Assembly (NCBI RefSeq): GCF_003945765.1
Contig: NZ_CP027712.1
Location: 2,666,001-2,730,000 of the forward strand
Direction: 5' to 3'
Length of the DNA stretch: 64,000 nucleotides
DNA from: Pseudomonas chlororaphis subsp. chlororaphis
GTDB lineage: Bacteria > Pseudomonadota > Gammaproteobacteria > Pseudomonadales > Pseudomonadaceae
Made by a program: the position numbers and the translations under genes. A model generated the notes under the pieces. That model saw nothing but the letters and a program-made list of their open reading frames with translations, searched no databases and was not told the origin of the DNA. This document shows positions 45,017 to 56,048 of this stretch, in pieces (position 1 is the first letter of the stretch; each line of letters begins with the position of its first letter).

Positions 45017-46384
45017 TTACGCAGCCTCCACGTTGAGCATGAGTTGGGCATGCATGGCTTCGGCGGCCCGCTTGCCGTGTTGCACCGCCTGGACCGTGAG
45101 GTCCTGGCCGAGGCTGACGCAGTCGCCGCCGGCATACACCCCGGGGATGCTGGTGCGCAGCTGTTCGTCGACTTCGATGCGTTCGCCGGCGCGCTTGAGC
45201 TCGCGGGCCAGCGGGTCGCTCAGGGCCGCACCGTCGAACGCCTGGCCGATAGCCTTGAAGATCGCGTCGGCGGCCAGCTCGAAGGTTTCCCCGGTGGTTT
45301 GCAGGCGGCCCTCCACCAGCCAGGTGCGGGCGAAGCGCATGCCGCGCACCTGGCCCTGGGCGTCGAGCAGCACTTCCTCGGGCGCGGCCCAGGTCAGCAG
45401 GCGTACCTGATTGGCCTTGGCGATGTCCTGTTCATGGCGAGTCGCGCCCATGTCCTCGATGCCGCGGCGGTACACCAGGTTGACATCGCGGGCGCCGAGG
45501 CGGGCCATCTGCACCGCCATGTCGATCGCGGTGTTGCCAGCGCCGAGGACGATGCAGCGGTCGGCCAGGGGCAGTTGCGTGAGGTCGTCGGCCTGGCGCA
45601 GTTCGCGGATGTAGTCGGTGGCGGCCAGCAGGCCGGGGGCGTCCTCATGGGGCAGGCCCAGCTGTTTGCTGGCGGCCAGGCCGAGGCCGAGGAACACCGC
45701 GTCGAATTGCTGGTGCAGTTCGGTGAGGCTCAGGTTGTCGCCGAGTCTGTGCCCGTGGCGGATTTCGATGCCGCCGATCTGCAGCAGGAAATCCAGTTCC
45801 TTCTGGGCGAAGTCGTCCACCAGCTTGTACTTGGCGATCCCGTATTCGTTGAGGCCGCCGGCTTTTTCCCGGGCCTCGAAAATCACCACCTCATGGCCGT
45901 GCATGGCGCAGCGGTGGGCGCACGACAGCCCCGCCGGCCCGGCGCCGACCACGGCGATGCGCTTGCCGCTGGCGGCGGCGCGCTGGAACGGGTGCTGGCT
46001 GAAGTGCGCGTTGTCCACCGCGTAGCGCTGCAACAGGCCGATCAGCACCGGCGCGCACTCCTGGGCGTTGTTACGCACACAGGCCTGCTGGCACAGGATC
46101 TCCGTCGGGCACACCCGGGCGCAGCTGCCGCCGAGGATATTGGCCGAGAGAATCTTTTGCGCCGCGCCCTGGACGTTGTCGGTGTGGATATGGCGGATGA
46201 ACGAGGGAATGTCGATCTCGCTGGGACAGGCGTTGACGCACGGCGCGTCGTAGCAATACAGGCAGCGCGAGGCTTCCAGGTGCGCCTGGCGGTCGTTGAG
46301 CGGCGGCGCCAGGTCGCTGAAGTGGCCGGCGAGGGTGGCGCCATCCTCCTGGGGATGGGGCAAGTGGTTCAGGGTCTTGATCAC
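45017..46384 (-). CDS. preT: NAD-dependent dihydropyrimidine dehydrogenase subunit PreT
   Basis: 455-aa NAD/FAD subunit. The N-terminal Cys-rich domain (CLYCYDAPCVNACPSEID, GSCARVCPTEILCQQACVRN) binds Fe-S clusters. FAD site VVGAGPAGLSCAH and NAD site VLGAGNTAIDMA, and the closing FAD motif VYAGGDCVSLGQDLTVQAV, match glutamate synthase small subunit and PreT. It passes electrons from NADH to PreA. First gene of preT-preA, downstream of hydA in the same direction. Confidence 0.94.
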   Translation of the reverse strand: MIKTLNHLPHPQEDGATLAGHFSDLAPPLNDRQAHLEASRCLYCYDAPCVNACPSEIDIPSFIRHIHTDNVQGAAQKILSANILGGSCARVCPTEILCQQACVRNNAQECAPVLIGLLQRYAVDNAHFSQHPFQRAAASGKRIAVVGAGPAGLSCAHRCAMHGHEVVIFEAREKAGGLNEYGIAKYKLVDDFAQKELDFLLQIGGIEIRHGHRLGDNLSLTELHQQFDAVFLGLGLAASKQLGLPHEDAPGLLAATDYIRELRQADDLTQLPLADRCIVLGAGNTAIDMAVQMARLGARDVNLVYRRGIEDMGATRHEQDIAKANQVRLLTWAAPEEVLLDAQGQVRGMRFARTWLVEGRLQTTGETFELAADAIFKAIGQAFDGAALSDPLARELKRAGERIEVDEQLRTSIPGVYAGGDCVSLGQDLTVQAVQHGKRAAEAMHAQLMLNVEAA

Positions 46385-46444
46385 GGTTCAGGCCTCACGG
46401 TTTTTTGTCGATTGCCTCTGACGGGCATTGTGTTCACATCGAAC

Positions 46445-46524
<80 letters not shown>

Positions 46525-46578
46525 GGATCGCAGGGACCGCGGGATCACGGGGATCGCAGGGATCATGGGTCATCGGGT

Positions 46579-48042
<1,464 letters not shown>

Positions 48043-48086
48043 TTATGCCGGTTCTAGTGTTTTTGTAATACGCAGGCTGCGGAATG

Positions 48087-48116
48087 TTTATTCCTGTCAG
48101 CGGTGTCAGGAATAAA
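48087..48116. promoter_or_regulatory. Inverted repeat upstream of hydA (operator candidate)
   Basis: TTTATTCCTG (48087-48096) and CAGGAATAAA (48107-48116) are perfect 10-bp arms separated by 10 bp, so the half-site centres lie two helical turns apart. It lies about 72 bp upstream of hydA. The lack of a GC stem makes a terminator unlikely. Confidence 0.55.
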
Positions 48117-48212
48117 GACTAGCTGGTGTTCAATCAATCGGCAAGATTATTTTTTATAAGCATATATCGATATTAAGTTATTGAAATATAACGATTTAAA
48201 TATCAAATCCGC

Positions 48213-48238
48213 AAAATGGTGCAGCCTTTCACCATTTT
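48213..48238. promoter_or_regulatory. Second inverted repeat in the hydA-permease region
   Basis: AAAATGGTG (48213-48221) and CACCATTTT (48230-48238) are perfect 9-bp arms with an 8-bp spacer. It differs from the RutR consensus as I remember it (TTGACCANNTGGTCAA), although TGGT/ACCA are shared. A dimeric regulator site is likely. Confidence 0.5.
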
Positions 48239-48638
48239 GACGCACTTGACAGGATCGAAATATGAGCAAGATTTCCTATGTGAAATCAGCCGCTTGAAGG
48301 AGGCCTGTGGCCCATACAAAAGTTTGAAAAAAGTTTGCGTGCACCAGATTGAGTCCTGACTTGATGGACAACTTGCCCGGCATTCGGCCTGAGTGAACCG
48401 GCACCTTATCTCGGACAGGAAGTTGTTCAGAATAAAACTGAAGAAACATCAGTTGTTTACATGGATTTTACCGACTGTGGAGCACCGTCGACGGGCAAGC
48501 CGGCACGCTTATTGAGTGCCGCCGTCGACAGGATGGCCGGTCGGTAAAAGTCGTCAGTTCTCCGGCCATCGCCGGGCTGGCAGCGCGTCTGCCGGCCCGT
48601 TTGATGAGCAAAAATAATCAGAAAAAAGTGGAGCGGCC

Positions 48639-50126
48639 ATGCAACAGAACAGATCCCAAGTGACCGAGCGTGCCGGCCTGTACGAGCTGGACGCCGGCAG
48701 CGACGTGCTCGACAGCCCCCGTTACAACCACGATATCGCGCCGACCAGGGTCCATGAGCGCACCTGGAACAAATGGCACATCACCGCGCTGTGGGTCGGC
48801 ATGTCGATCTGCGTGCCGACCTACACCCTGGGCGGTGTGCTCACCGCCTATTTCGGGCTGACGGTGGGCGAGGCGCTGCTGGCGATCCTGCTGGCCAATA
48901 TCGTGGTGCTGGTCCCTTTGACCCTCAACGCCTTCGCCGGCACCAAGTACGGCATTCCATTCCCGGTGCTGCTGCGTTCGTCCTTTGGCGTCATTGGCTC
49001 CAACGTACCGTGCCTGATCCGCGCCCTGGTGGCCTGCGGCTGGTTCGGCATCCAGACCATGTTCGGCGGCCTGGCGATCCACCTGTTCCTCGGCTCGATC
49101 TTCGAGGGCTGGAAGGCCCTGGGCGGCACCGGCGAGGTGATCGGCTTCATGCTGTTCTGGACCCTCAACCTGTGGGTGGTGCTGCGCGGCGCCGAGTCGA
49201 TCAAGTGGCTGGAGACCCTGTCGGCGCCGCTGCTGGTGGCGGTGGGTGTCGGGCTGCTGGTGTGGGCCTTGCCCAATGTGTCCCTGAGCGAGTTGCTGGC
49301 GATTCCGCCCAAGCGTCCGGAAGGCGCCAGCGTCTACAGCTATTTCTTCGCCGGGCTCACGGCGATGGTTGGGTTCTGGGCCACCCTGTCGCTGAATATC
49401 CCGGACTTCAGCCGCTACGCGAAAAGCCAGAAGGACCAGATCCTCGGGCAGATCTTCGGCCTGCCGCTGACCATGTTCCTGTTCGCCGCGCTCGGGGTGG
49501 TGATGACCGCCGCCTCGGTGAAACTGGTGGGCGTCACCGTCTCCGACCCGGTGAGCCTGATCGGCCATATCCAGAGCCCCGGCTGGGTGGCCCTGGCCAT
49601 GGCGCTGATCATCATCGCCACGCTCTCGACCAACACCGCGGCGAACATCGTCTCGCCGACCAACGACTTCCAGAACATCGCCCCCAAGCTGATCGGCCGC
49701 ACCAAGGCGGTGATCCTCACCGGGCTCGTCGGCCTGGCGCTGATGGCCCATGAGCTGCTGAAAAAGCTCGGCCTGCTGGTCTCGGACGTCAGCCTGGAGA
49801 CCGTGTATTCCAACTGGCTGCTGGGTTACTCCAGCCTGCTGGGGCCCATCGCCGGGATCATGGTGGTGGATTATTTCATCATCAAGAAACAGCGCCTGGA
49901 CCTGGCCGGGCTGTACCGCGATGACGTGTACCCGGCGTGGAACGGCTACGGCTTTATCGCCTTTGGCGTGCCGGTGGCGCTGACCTTGCTGTCCCTGGGC
50001 AGCGATGCGTTCAGCTGGTTCTACAGCTACGGCTGGTTCACCGGCTCGGCCCTGGGCGGCTTGCTCTATTACGGCCTGTGCAGCATGGGCCGCCCGCAGA
50101 GCGTGAGCGTCAAGACGCCGGTGTAA
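48639..50126 (+). CDS. NCS1-family nucleobase/hydantoin:cation symporter
   Basis: 495-aa membrane protein with about 12 helices. NCS1 features: the N-terminal RTWNKWHITALWVGMSICVP, LRSSFGVIGSNVPCLIRALV in helix 3, FATLSLNIPDFSRYAKS-like ATLSLNIPDFSRYA, and SPTNDFQNIAPK. Uptake of uracil, dihydropyrimidines or hydantoin fits its position between hydA and the amidohydrolase. GTGGAG precedes the ATG. Confidence 0.9.
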   Translation: MQQNRSQVTERAGLYELDAGSDVLDSPRYNHDIAPTRVHERTWNKWHITALWVGMSICVPTYTLGGVLTAYFGLTVGEALLAILLANIVVLVPLTLNAFAGTKYGIPFPVLLRSSFGVIGSNVPCLIRALVACGWFGIQTMFGGLAIHLFLGSIFEGWKALGGTGEVIGFMLFWTLNLWVVLRGAESIKWLETLSAPLLVAVGVGLLVWALPNVSLSELLAIPPKRPEGASVYSYFFAGLTAMVGFWATLSLNIPDFSRYAKSQKDQILGQIFGLPLTMFLFAALGVVMTAASVKLVGVTVSDPVSLIGHIQSPGWVALAMALIIIATLSTNTAANIVSPTNDFQNIAPKLIGRTKAVILTGLVGLALMAHELLKKLGLLVSDVSLETVYSNWLLGYSSLLGPIAGIMVVDYFIIKKQRLDLAGLYRDDVYPAWNGYGFIAFGVPVALTLLSLGSDAFSWFYSYGWFTGSALGGLLYYGLCSMGRPQSVSVKTPV

Positions 50127-50135
50127 AGCGCAAAA

Positions 50136-50192
50136 GCCTCGCGGGCCAGAAGCGACGCATACCCCGTAGGAGCGAGGCTTGCCCGCGATGCG
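50136..50192. repeat. REP-type unit pair
   Basis: GCCTCGCGGGCC faces GTAGGAGCGAGGCTTGCCCG with GCGGGC/GCCCGC arms, in the 142-bp gap between the permease and the amidohydrolase. Confidence 0.55.
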
Positions 50193-50268
50193 ATCCGCCA
50201 GACACCACAGCACTCCAAGACGAGCCCGACCTCGTCAACGACAACCAGAAAAGCCTAAGGAGATCACC

Positions 50269-51552
50269 ATGAACGCTGCCGTCGACGTTCTGCAATCCAG
50301 CCACCGGCACATCAACCGCGACCGCCTGTGGCAGTCGCTCATGGAGCTGGCGAAGCTCGGGGCCACGGTCAAGGGCGGGGTCTGTCGCCTGGCCCTGACC
50401 GACCTCGACCGCCAGGCCCGCGATCTGTTCGTGCAGTGGTGCGAGGCGGCCGGCTGCACGCTCATGGTGGATGGCATCGGTAATATCTTCGCCCGCCGCC
50501 CCGGGCGTAACCCGCAGCTGCCGCCGGTGATGACCGGCAGCCATATCGACACCCAGCCCACCGGCGGCAAGTTCGACGGCTGCTTCGGCGTGCTGGCCGG
50601 GCTCGAAGTGCTGCGCACCCTCAACGACCTCGGGGTGGAAACCGAGGCGCCGCTGGAAGTGGTGGTGTGGACCAACGAAGAAGGCTCGCGCTTCCCGCCG
50701 TGCATGATGGGCTCCGGGGTGTTCGCCGAGAAATTCACCCTCGAGGAAACCCTGGTCAAGACCGATGCCGAAGGCGTGAGCGTCGGCGATGCGCTGAACG
50801 CCATCGGCTATGCCGGCAGCCGCCAGGTCAGCGGGCACGCGGTGGGGGCCTACTTCGAAGCCCATATCGAGCAGGGGCCGATCCTCGAGGACGAAAAGAA
50901 AACCATAGGCGTCGTACTCGGCGCCCTCGGCCAGAAATGGTTCGACCTGAAATTGCGCGGCGTCGAAGCCCACGCCGGCCCGACCCCGATGCACCTGCGC
51001 AAGGACGCCCTGGTCGGCGCGGCGGCGGTGGTGGCCGCGGTCAACCGCGCCGCCCTCGGCCATCAACCCCATGCCTGCGGCACCGTGGGTTGCCTGCAGG
51101 CCTATCCCGGTTCGCGCAACGTGATCCCCGGTGAGGTGCGCATGACCCTGGACTTCCGGCACCTGGAACCGGCGCGCCTGGACTCGATGATCGCCGAGGT
51201 GCGCCAGGTGATCGACAGCACCTGCGAAGAACATGGCCTGACCTTCGACATGGTGCCGACCGCGGACTTTCCGCCGTTGTATTTCGACAAGATCTGCGTC
51301 GACGCGGTGCGCGAGGCGGCGCAGGGGCTGGGCCTGTCCCATATGGATATCGTCAGCGGCGCCGGGCACGACGCGATCTTTGTCGCCGAGCTGGGCCCGG
51401 CGGGGATGATCTTCGTGCCTTGCGAAGGCGGCATCAGCCACAACGAAATCGAAAACGCCGACCCCGACGACCTCGCCGCCGGCTGCGCGGTGTTGCTGCG
51501 GGCGATGCTGGCGGCGTCCCAGGCCGTCGCCAAAGGACAGCGCGTTGCTTGA
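50269..51552 (+). CDS. Zn-dependent amidohydrolase (beta-ureidopropionase/allantoate amidohydrolase type)
   Basis: 427-aa M20-family carbamoylase. Metal ligands: His and Asp in GSHIDTQPTGGKFDG, Glu pair in WTNEEGSRF, and the late His in GISHNEIE. HAGPTPMHLRKD is typical of the dimerisation domain of this subgroup. TAAGGAG lies seven bases upstream. In this cluster the expected reaction is N-carbamoyl-beta-alanine to beta-alanine, CO2 and ammonia, the last step of reductive pyrimidine use. Allantoate or N-carbamoyl amino acids are alternative substrates within the family. Confidence 0.88.
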   Translation: MNAAVDVLQSSHRHINRDRLWQSLMELAKLGATVKGGVCRLALTDLDRQARDLFVQWCEAAGCTLMVDGIGNIFARRPGRNPQLPPVMTGSHIDTQPTGGKFDGCFGVLAGLEVLRTLNDLGVETEAPLEVVVWTNEEGSRFPPCMMGSGVFAEKFTLEETLVKTDAEGVSVGDALNAIGYAGSRQVSGHAVGAYFEAHIEQGPILEDEKKTIGVVLGALGQKWFDLKLRGVEAHAGPTPMHLRKDALVGAAAVVAAVNRAALGHQPHACGTVGCLQAYPGSRNVIPGEVRMTLDFRHLEPARLDSMIAEVRQVIDSTCEEHGLTFDMVPTADFPPLYFDKICVDAVREAAQGLGLSHMDIVSGAGHDAIFVAELGPAGMIFVPCEGGISHNEIENADPDDLAAGCAVLLRAMLAASQAVAKGQRVA

Positions 51553-51564
51553 CGACATGCGCCT

Positions 51565-51680
51565 GTAGCCGCTGCCGAGCCTGCGAGGCTGCGATAAGGC
51601 CGAAGGCCTTCAGCGGTCTTGAGATCCCCGCGCCCCCTGCGGGGTCGATCGCAGCCTCGCGGGCTCGGCAGCGGCTACAG
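51565..51680. repeat. REPIN (GTAGCCGCTGCCGAGC family)
   Basis: GTAGCCGCTGCCGAGCCTGC faces GCAGCCTCGCGGGCTCGGCA plus GCGGCTAC. Follows the amidohydrolase stop codon by about 12 bp. Confidence 0.84.
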
Positions 51681-51818
51681 GGCGATGGGTGATCGGCCAG
51701 CACATGCACCTCGGGCCTGCCAGCCGAACCTAAGCTAATGCTTAAAAAGTATTTATATTTGAATTCTTAGATCGATTAGCTTTTAGCGACTTTCCTGGCT
51801 CCCAGAAGGTCCGCCCCC

Positions 51819-52787
51819 ATGCGCCTGCCCTTTGCTTTGCGTCGTAGCTTGTCGATCACCGCCCTGGCCGGTCTGGCGCTGGGCATGGCCTTCGATGTGC
51901 AGGCCGCTAGCGACCTGCGCATCGGCTACCAGAAATCCTCGACCCTGCTGGCGGTGCTCAAGGCCCAGGGCACCCTGGAAAAACAGCTGGCGGGGCAGGG
52001 CGTGAAGATCTCCTGGCATGAATTCACCAGCGGCCTGCCCCTGGCGGAGTCGCTGAACGTGGGCAACGTCGACATCAGCGCCGACGTTGCCGACACCGTG
52101 CCGGTGTTCGCCCAGGCCGCCGGGGCCCAGTTGACCTACTTCGCCACGGAAACCCCGTCGCCCGCCGCCCAGTCCATCGTCATTCCCAAGGACTCCACGC
52201 TCAAATCCCTGGCCGACCTCAAGGGCAAGCGTGTCGCCGTGACCAAGGCCGCCGGCAGCCATTACCTGCTGATTGCCGCGTTGCGAGAGGTCGGCCTGGG
52301 TTTCGCCGATATCCAGCCGGTATACCTGACCCCGGCCGATGGCCGTGCCGCCCTGGAAACCGCCAAGGTCGATGCCTGGGTCACCTGGGAACCCTTCGTC
52401 GCCAGCGCCCAGCGCCAGCAAGGCGCGCGGGTGCTGCACGACGGCCAGGGCCTGGCCAGCTACCGGCGCTATTACCTGGCCTCCAACGATTACGCCAAGG
52501 CTCACCCCGAGGTGCTGAATCAGGTGTTCGCCGAGCTGCAGAAGACCGGCACCTGGGTCAAGGCGCACCCGACGGAGGCGGCAAAACTGCTCGGCCCGCT
52601 GTGGGGCAACCTGGACGTGAGCACGGTGGAACTGGCCAACAGCCGTCGCACCTACAAGGTGGAAGCGGTGCAGCCGGACGCCCTGGGCGAGCAACAGAAA
52701 ATCGCCGATGCCTTCTACCAGGAAAAGCTCCTGCCCAAGCCGGTGGACGCCCGCGCGGTGCAGCTGTGGAGCCCCAAGCATCTGTAA
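51819..52787 (+). CDS. SsuA/TauA-type sulfonate ABC substrate-binding protein
   Basis: 322-aa periplasmic binding protein with a signal peptide (cleavage near residue 29, FDVQA|AS). DLRIGYQKSSTLLAVLKAQG and VDISADVADTVPVFAQA are typical of the SsuA/aliphatic sulfonate group, with KDSTLKSLADLKGKRVAVTK after them. Its own ATPase and permease genes do not follow; a betaine-type fused transporter does. It may serve a distant SsuBC, or the downstream transporter may accept it. An AT-rich stretch before it could be the promoter. Confidence 0.88.
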   Translation: MRLPFALRRSLSITALAGLALGMAFDVQAASDLRIGYQKSSTLLAVLKAQGTLEKQLAGQGVKISWHEFTSGLPLAESLNVGNVDISADVADTVPVFAQAAGAQLTYFATETPSPAAQSIVIPKDSTLKSLADLKGKRVAVTKAAGSHYLLIAALREVGLGFADIQPVYLTPADGRAALETAKVDAWVTWEPFVASAQRQQGARVLHDGQGLASYRRYYLASNDYAKAHPEVLNQVFAELQKTGTWVKAHPTEAAKLLGPLWGNLDVSTVELANSRRTYKVEAVQPDALGEQQKIADAFYQEKLLPKPVDARAVQLWSPKHL

Positions 52788-52912
52788 CTGAGCCTTGGCT
52801 CGCCTGTGTCGGCGAGCCCCTTCCCACGGGGTAGCCGCCTGGTCGGCCCCAGCCATTTTTCTTCTTTATCACTGCCGGTGACGCGGCTGCGCGTCCGGCG
52901 TCAGGAGTTCCC

Positions 52913-54979
52913 GTGTCTGCCGTTTACCCCCAAGAGGCCTTTGCCGTCCCAGCCGCGTCCGCCCCGCAACCGGCCAGCGCCGAGGTGGTGCTGGAGCTGC
53001 GCAACCTGACCAAGCACTACGGCCGCGGCTCGTCCGCGCCGGCGGTGGAGCAGGTCAGCCTCAGCGTGCGCCGTGGCGAAGTGCTGTGCCTGATGGGCAC
53101 CTCCGGCAGCGGCAAGTCCACCTTGCTGCGGCACATCAACCGGCTGATCGAGCCCAGCAGCGGCGAGGTGCTGATCGATGGCGCGGCGATCAGCCAGCTT
53201 TCGGCCAAGGACCTGCGCACCCTGCGTTCGCGGCGCATCGGCATGGTCTTCCAGCACTTCGGCCTGCTGCCCCATCGCAGCGTGCGCGACAACGTCGCTT
53301 TGCCCCTGGAACTGCGCGGCGAACCCGAGGCCCTGCGCCAGGCCGCGGCCGATGTGCAACTGCGGGCCATGGGCCTGGAGGGCTGGGGCGAGCACTATCC
53401 CCATGAGCTGTCCGGCGGCATGCAGCAGCGGGTCGGCCTGGCCCGCGCGCTGGTCAGCGAGCCGGACATCCTGCTGATGGACGAACCCTTCAGTGCGCTG
53501 GACCCGACCATCCGCCGCGACCTGCAAAGCCACTTCCTGCGCCTGGTGCGCGAGCGCGGCATCACCACCTTGCTGGTCACCCACGACCCGGCGGAGGCCT
53601 TGCGTCTGGCTGACCGCATCGCGGTGCTGCGCCAGGGCCAGCTGATCCAGCTCGGCACGCCCGGCGAACTGCTGGAGCAGCCGGCGGACGCCGAGGTGGC
53701 GGACTTCTTTCAGGAGCACGGCGCGCGCAGCGACACGCTGGCCGTGGCGCCCGTCGCTTCGGCTAAAACAACAATCACTCCGGCGCCCGTGGCCCCGGGG
53801 TTTTCCTTCTGGCAGGCGCTGTTGCTGGGGCCGGCGGCCTTGGCTGCCAGCGGCCGTGGCGCCTTGTATTGGCTGGGGTTCGCCCTGGAGTTGGCGGCGG
53901 CCAGTGCCCTGGGCCAATGGTTGGCCAGCGCCAGCCTCGGTTGGGCTGGGTTGGCGGTGCTCGGCCTGTCGCTCAGCCGCCTGCTCAGCGTAACCCTGGC
54001 CCGCCGTCTGAGCCGCCAGGGTCGTTCCGACTGGCGCTTGCCGTGGCTGGTCCTGCTGCTGTGCCAGGGCCTGGTGCTGTGGCGGGTGCTGGCGGTGGAT
54101 GCCAGCGGCCCCTGGCTGCAATTTCCCGCCGACCGCCAGGCGCTGCTGGGCACCGCGGCGGCCATCGACCAGTTGATCGGTTGGTCCCAGGTCACCTTCG
54201 AAAGCACCTTTGTCGGGGTGATTGTCGCCGTGCGCACGGTGATCGAAAGCATCGAAAGCCTGCTGGGCTGGCTGCCCTGGCCGGTGCCGGCGCTGGCCCT
54301 GGTGCTGCTGGCCTGGCGCAGTGCCGGCGCGGCGTTGGCCCTGACCAGCGCGGCGGCCTTGCTCTATATCGGCCTGTTCGGTTTCTGGGAACGCACCATC
54401 GCCACCCTGGCCCTGGTGGGTTCCTCGGTGCTGCTGTCGCTGCTGATCGGCGTGCCCGCCGGCATCCTCCTGGCCAAGCGCGCCCTGGCGCGGCGCCTGA
54501 TCACGCCCTTGCTGGACGTGATGCAGACCCTGCCGACCTTCGTGTACCTGATCCCGGCGGTGGCGTTCTTCTCGGTGGGCAAGACCCCGGCGGTGATCGC
54601 CACGGTGATTTTCGCCCTGGCGCCGATGATCCGCCTCACTGCCCTGGGGATCCGGGAAGTACCCAAGACCGCCGTCGAAGCGGCCCTGGCCCATGGCGCC
54701 ACGCCGTGGCAGATCCTGACCAAGGTCGAGCTGCCCCTGGCCGCCGGCTCGCTGCTGCTGGGGATCAACCAGACCCTGGTGATGAGCCTGTCGATGGTGG
54801 TGGTCGCGGCGCTGATCGGCGCCGGCGGCCTGGGCTACGACGTGATGACCGCGCTGCGCAATATCAAGGGCGGCGAGGGCATGTTGGCTGGCGCGGCGAT
54901 CGTGTTCTGCGCATTGATTCCCGACCGCATCATTCAAGCGACCCTGCGTCAGCGGGATCGCGCTTTCCATCAGCAATGA
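52913..54979 (+). CDS. Fused ABC ATPase-permease (quaternary-amine/betaine type)
   Basis: 688 aa, starting at GTG with AGGAG five bases before. Residues about 25-260 form an ABC ATPase: Walker A GTSGSGKST, Q-loop VFQHFGLLPH, signature ELSGGMQQRVGLARA and Walker B ILLMDEPFSALD, as in ProV/OpuA, but there is no CBS domain. A Pro/Ala linker (about 265-295) joins a membrane domain with about nine helices, including the permease EAA-like loop EVPKTAVEAALAHGATPWQI and the ProW-type TLPTFVYLIPAVAFFSVG. In most bacteria these are two genes. The stop overlaps the next gene, a betaine-type binding protein. Confidence 0.88.
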   Translation: MSAVYPQEAFAVPAASAPQPASAEVVLELRNLTKHYGRGSSAPAVEQVSLSVRRGEVLCLMGTSGSGKSTLLRHINRLIEPSSGEVLIDGAAISQLSAKDLRTLRSRRIGMVFQHFGLLPHRSVRDNVALPLELRGEPEALRQAAADVQLRAMGLEGWGEHYPHELSGGMQQRVGLARALVSEPDILLMDEPFSALDPTIRRDLQSHFLRLVRERGITTLLVTHDPAEALRLADRIAVLRQGQLIQLGTPGELLEQPADAEVADFFQEHGARSDTLAVAPVASAKTTITPAPVAPGFSFWQALLLGPAALAASGRGALYWLGFALELAAASALGQWLASASLGWAGLAVLGLSLSRLLSVTLARRLSRQGRSDWRLPWLVLLLCQGLVLWRVLAVDASGPWLQFPADRQALLGTAAAIDQLIGWSQVTFESTFVGVIVAVRTVIESIESLLGWLPWPVPALALVLLAWRSAGAALALTSAAALLYIGLFGFWERTIATLALVGSSVLLSLLIGVPAGILLAKRALARRLITPLLDVMQTLPTFVYLIPAVAFFSVGKTPAVIATVIFALAPMIRLTALGIREVPKTAVEAALAHGATPWQILTKVELPLAAGSLLLGINQTLVMSLSMVVVAALIGAGGLGYDVMTALRNIKGGEGMLAGAAIVFCALIPDRIIQATLRQRDRAFHQQ

Positions 54980-54987
54980 GGTGTCTC

Positions 54988-56031
54988 TTGAACAAGTTGT
55001 TTTCCCGCACCCTGGGCGCTGCCGCGCTGCTTTTGGGGCTGGCTCTGCCAGCCCTGGCCAAGGACAAGATCGTCATCGGCGAACAGAACTGGACCGGCGC
55101 CATCGCCATCCAGAACATCCTCGGCGAGGTGATCAAAAGCCGCCTCGACGGCGACGTGTCTTACCTGGCCGGTGACATACCGGTGCTGTTCGCCGCCGCG
55201 GCCAAGGGCGACGGCTCGGTGGATGTGCTGACCGATATCTGGCTGCCTAATCAATCCGCCGCCTGGGCCAAGTACGTCACCGGCGGCACCCGCTCCCTGG
55301 TGCCGAACAAGCAGCCGTACCTGGGGGTGCAGGGCTTCTATATCCCCGGCTACCTGCAAGACCAATACGGCGTGAAGTCGGTCTACGACCTGCAGAAGCC
55401 TGAAGTGGCCAAGCTCTTCGAACCCCTGGGCGGCGGCAAGGCGCAATTGCTGGTGGGCCCGGCGGGTTGGGAGTCGACCTATATCGGCCAGATCAAGGCC
55501 AAGGACTTCGGCTTTGCCGACAAATTCGAATCGGTGTCCACCGAAGCCTCGGTGACCTACGCCAAACTCGCCGCGGCCTACAAGGCCCGGCGCGGTGTGG
55601 TGTTCTACGCCTACACCCCGGACTGGATCTTCTCCGCCTTCGACCTGCGCCGCCTGGACGAGCCGGCGTTCGACGGCTATGCCCAGGACAACAAGAAGGG
55701 CGACCCGCTGTACAAGGCCGACGGCTGCTGGAAATTCATCAGCCCGACGGTGGACGCCGACTGGCTGAACAAGAGCACGATCACCTGCGCCTACCCGGAC
55801 GCCCGGGTCTATGTCCTGGCCTCCAGCGCCTTGCAGAAACGCGCGCCACGGATCGCCGCCTTCCTGGAAAATTTCAGCATCGACCCGCAGGTGTTGAACG
55901 ACCTGATCCTCAGGATCGAGAAGGAACAGCAACCGGCGGCGGAAGCGGCCAAAGCCTGGGTCCAGGCCAACCCGGCGATCGTCGATCAATGGCTGGGCGC
56001 CAGCGGCGAGAAAGTCGGAGCGGTGCAGTGA
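54988..56031 (+). CDS. Glycine betaine/choline-type ABC substrate-binding protein
   Basis: About 347 aa. Signal peptide cleaved after ALA (LGLALPALA|KDKIVIGEQNW). The OpuAC/ProX domain reads GEQNWTGAIAIQNILGEVIK, VDVLTDIWLPNQ and WKFISPTVDADWLNK, with aromatic residues that could form the cation-pi box. The TTG is used because GAGG lies six bases before it; an ATG overlapping the stop of the fused transporter (54976) is in frame and also possible. It supplies the fused ATPase-permease upstream. The ligand could be betaine, choline, carnitine or a sulfur analogue. Confidence 0.85.
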   Translation: MNKLFSRTLGAAALLLGLALPALAKDKIVIGEQNWTGAIAIQNILGEVIKSRLDGDVSYLAGDIPVLFAAAAKGDGSVDVLTDIWLPNQSAAWAKYVTGGTRSLVPNKQPYLGVQGFYIPGYLQDQYGVKSVYDLQKPEVAKLFEPLGGGKAQLLVGPAGWESTYIGQIKAKDFGFADKFESVSTEASVTYAKLAAAYKARRGVVFYAYTPDWIFSAFDLRRLDEPAFDGYAQDNKKGDPLYKADGCWKFISPTVDADWLNKSTITCAYPDARVYVLASSALQKRAPRIAAFLENFSIDPQVLNDLILRIEKEQQPAAEAAKAWVQANPAIVDQWLGASGEKVGAVQ

Positions 56032-56048
56032 ACGAGGAGCTTCGGAAC

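Noticed and set aside
52901..54976. 691-codon antisense frame opposite the fused ABC transporter
   Set aside because: Same GC-driven artefact; no ribosome site and no family text, while the sense strand has complete ATPase motifs.
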